This document shows positions 63,688 through 64,000 of a stretch of 64,000 nucleotides of DNA, one piece after another. Location of the stretch: positions 149,882-213,881 of the forward strand of contig JAQGOL010000036.1 of assembly GCA_028293625.1 (NCBI GenBank), given 5' to 3'. The notes under the pieces were generated by a model, which was not told where the DNA came from, ran no database searches, and worked only from the letters and a program-made list of their open reading frames with translations. The position numbers and the translations under genes were made by a program. Numbering within the stretch: position 1 is the stretch's first letter; every line of letters begins with the position of its first letter. Source of the DNA: Chthoniobacteraceae bacterium. Lineage in GTDB: Bacteria; Verrucomicrobiota; Verrucomicrobiia; Chthoniobacterales; Chthoniobacteraceae.

Positions 63688-63843
63688 ATGAGAATGACCC
63701 GCCACGAAATCGCGCTCGTCGTCATCCTTGTTAGTGCGCTGCTGCTTGGCGTCGTGACAAAACATTACCGGCACGCCTCGCCAAGCGTGCCGCCCACGCA
63801 ATCCACGGGTTCGTCCCGATCGCCCGGCCCTCTTTTTCATTAG
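63688..63843 (+). CDS. Possible small single-helix membrane protein
   Basis: A 51-codon frame starting at ATG 63688 (or ATG 63694) encodes M-T-R-H-E-I then a hydrophobic helix (I-A-L-V-V-I-L-V-S-A-L-L-L-G-V) and a Ser/Pro-rich tail. It is a plausible small membrane protein, but no homology is recognised and the right edge lacks context. The remaining 63844-64000 shows only an 8-base inverted repeat (63857-63864 with 63899-63906). Confidence 0.45.
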   Translation: MRMTRHEIALVVILVSALLLGVVTKHYRHASPSVPPTQSTGSSRSPGPLFH

Positions 63844-64000
63844 CTTCTCCTTCGTAAGCCAAAAAAACTGCCGAAAAGATGCGATTAGTTCTTGCTCCTT
63901 TTGGCTGGGCGGTTACTTTCCCCACCCCGCTCCAAAAGCAGGTCTGCAAAGCGCCGCGAGGCGAATGCGGTGAACAAAGAAAATCGAAAATTTCGAATTT

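Noticed and set aside
63857..63906. AGCCAAAA / TTTTGGCT inverted repeat near the right edge
   Set aside because: The 34-base spacer and lack of context make a terminator or attachment site unconvincing.
1..64000. Searches by eye for tRNA, rRNA, CRISPR arrays, insertion sequence ends and phage genes
   Set aside because: No intergenic stretch showed a cloverleaf, regularly spaced repeats, transposase motifs or integrase; small or diverged elements could still be missed.

Overview
The window reads as ordinary chromosome of a Verrucomicrobia-type (PVC group) bacterium, probably a soil or freshwater relative. The evidence is a set of families that cluster in that group: a DUF1552 / DUF1592-type secreted pair, repeated PQQ-like beta-propellers starting W-P-x-F-R-G-P, a membrane Ser/Thr kinase with TPRs beside an ECF sigma factor of the TIGR02999 type, DUF5069 and DUF3604 proteins, and weak ribosome binding sites. 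The taxon is inference; no rRNA, tRNA, insertion sequence, phage gene or CRISPR array was seen.

Layout. 1-8804 (+): a compact chemosensory operon (multi-CheW protein cut by the window edge, CheB, HEAT-repeat protein, CheR, CheY, CheA, second CheY, CheC-type phosphatase, soluble PAS histidine kinase), mostly joined by 1-8 base gaps or stop/start overlaps. 8917-13471: a DUF1552/DUF1592-type pair (-) divergent from a diheme cytochrome c (+). 13718-17509 (+): Ser/Thr kinase with TPRs, then an ECF sigma factor. 17789-24457 (+): SDR, RND adaptor, RND pump, MDR reductase and a DUF5069 protein. 24713-29404: a lone lipoprotein (+), then a DUF3604 - PpiC - HupE/UreJ operon (-). 29736-38834: GH13 enzyme (+), hybrid kinase with propeller and Asp-box proteins (-), FG-GAP protein with a methyltransferase (+).

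38838-54743 (-) is the most striking region: thirteen genes in one direction, five junctions overlapping by exactly 4 bases. It encodes an aldehyde/acyl-CoA dehydrogenase, iron alcohol dehydrogenase, HemN/HemW-like radical SAM enzyme, chorismate-lyase-like protein, halogenase-superfamily flavoprotein, two PQQ-like propellers, GT4 glycosyltransferase, hotdog thioesterase, integral membrane protein, PaaK-like CoA ligase and a two-gene ABC transporter. I read it as a candidate biosynthesis-and-export cluster for a small, possibly aromatic and glycosylated, metabolite or lipid; no ketosynthase or carrier protein is visible, so it matches no standard class I recognise.

54950-63843: CotH-family protein and transglutaminase (+), a tandem pair of related small coiled-coil membrane proteins (-) preceded by a nested RNA-like fold, a LacI-family regulator, a two-gene envelope operon, signal peptidase I with a long N-terminal extension, and a small single-helix ORF at the right edge. 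Short inverted repeats lie upstream of several transcription units and are reported as candidate operators or terminators only.
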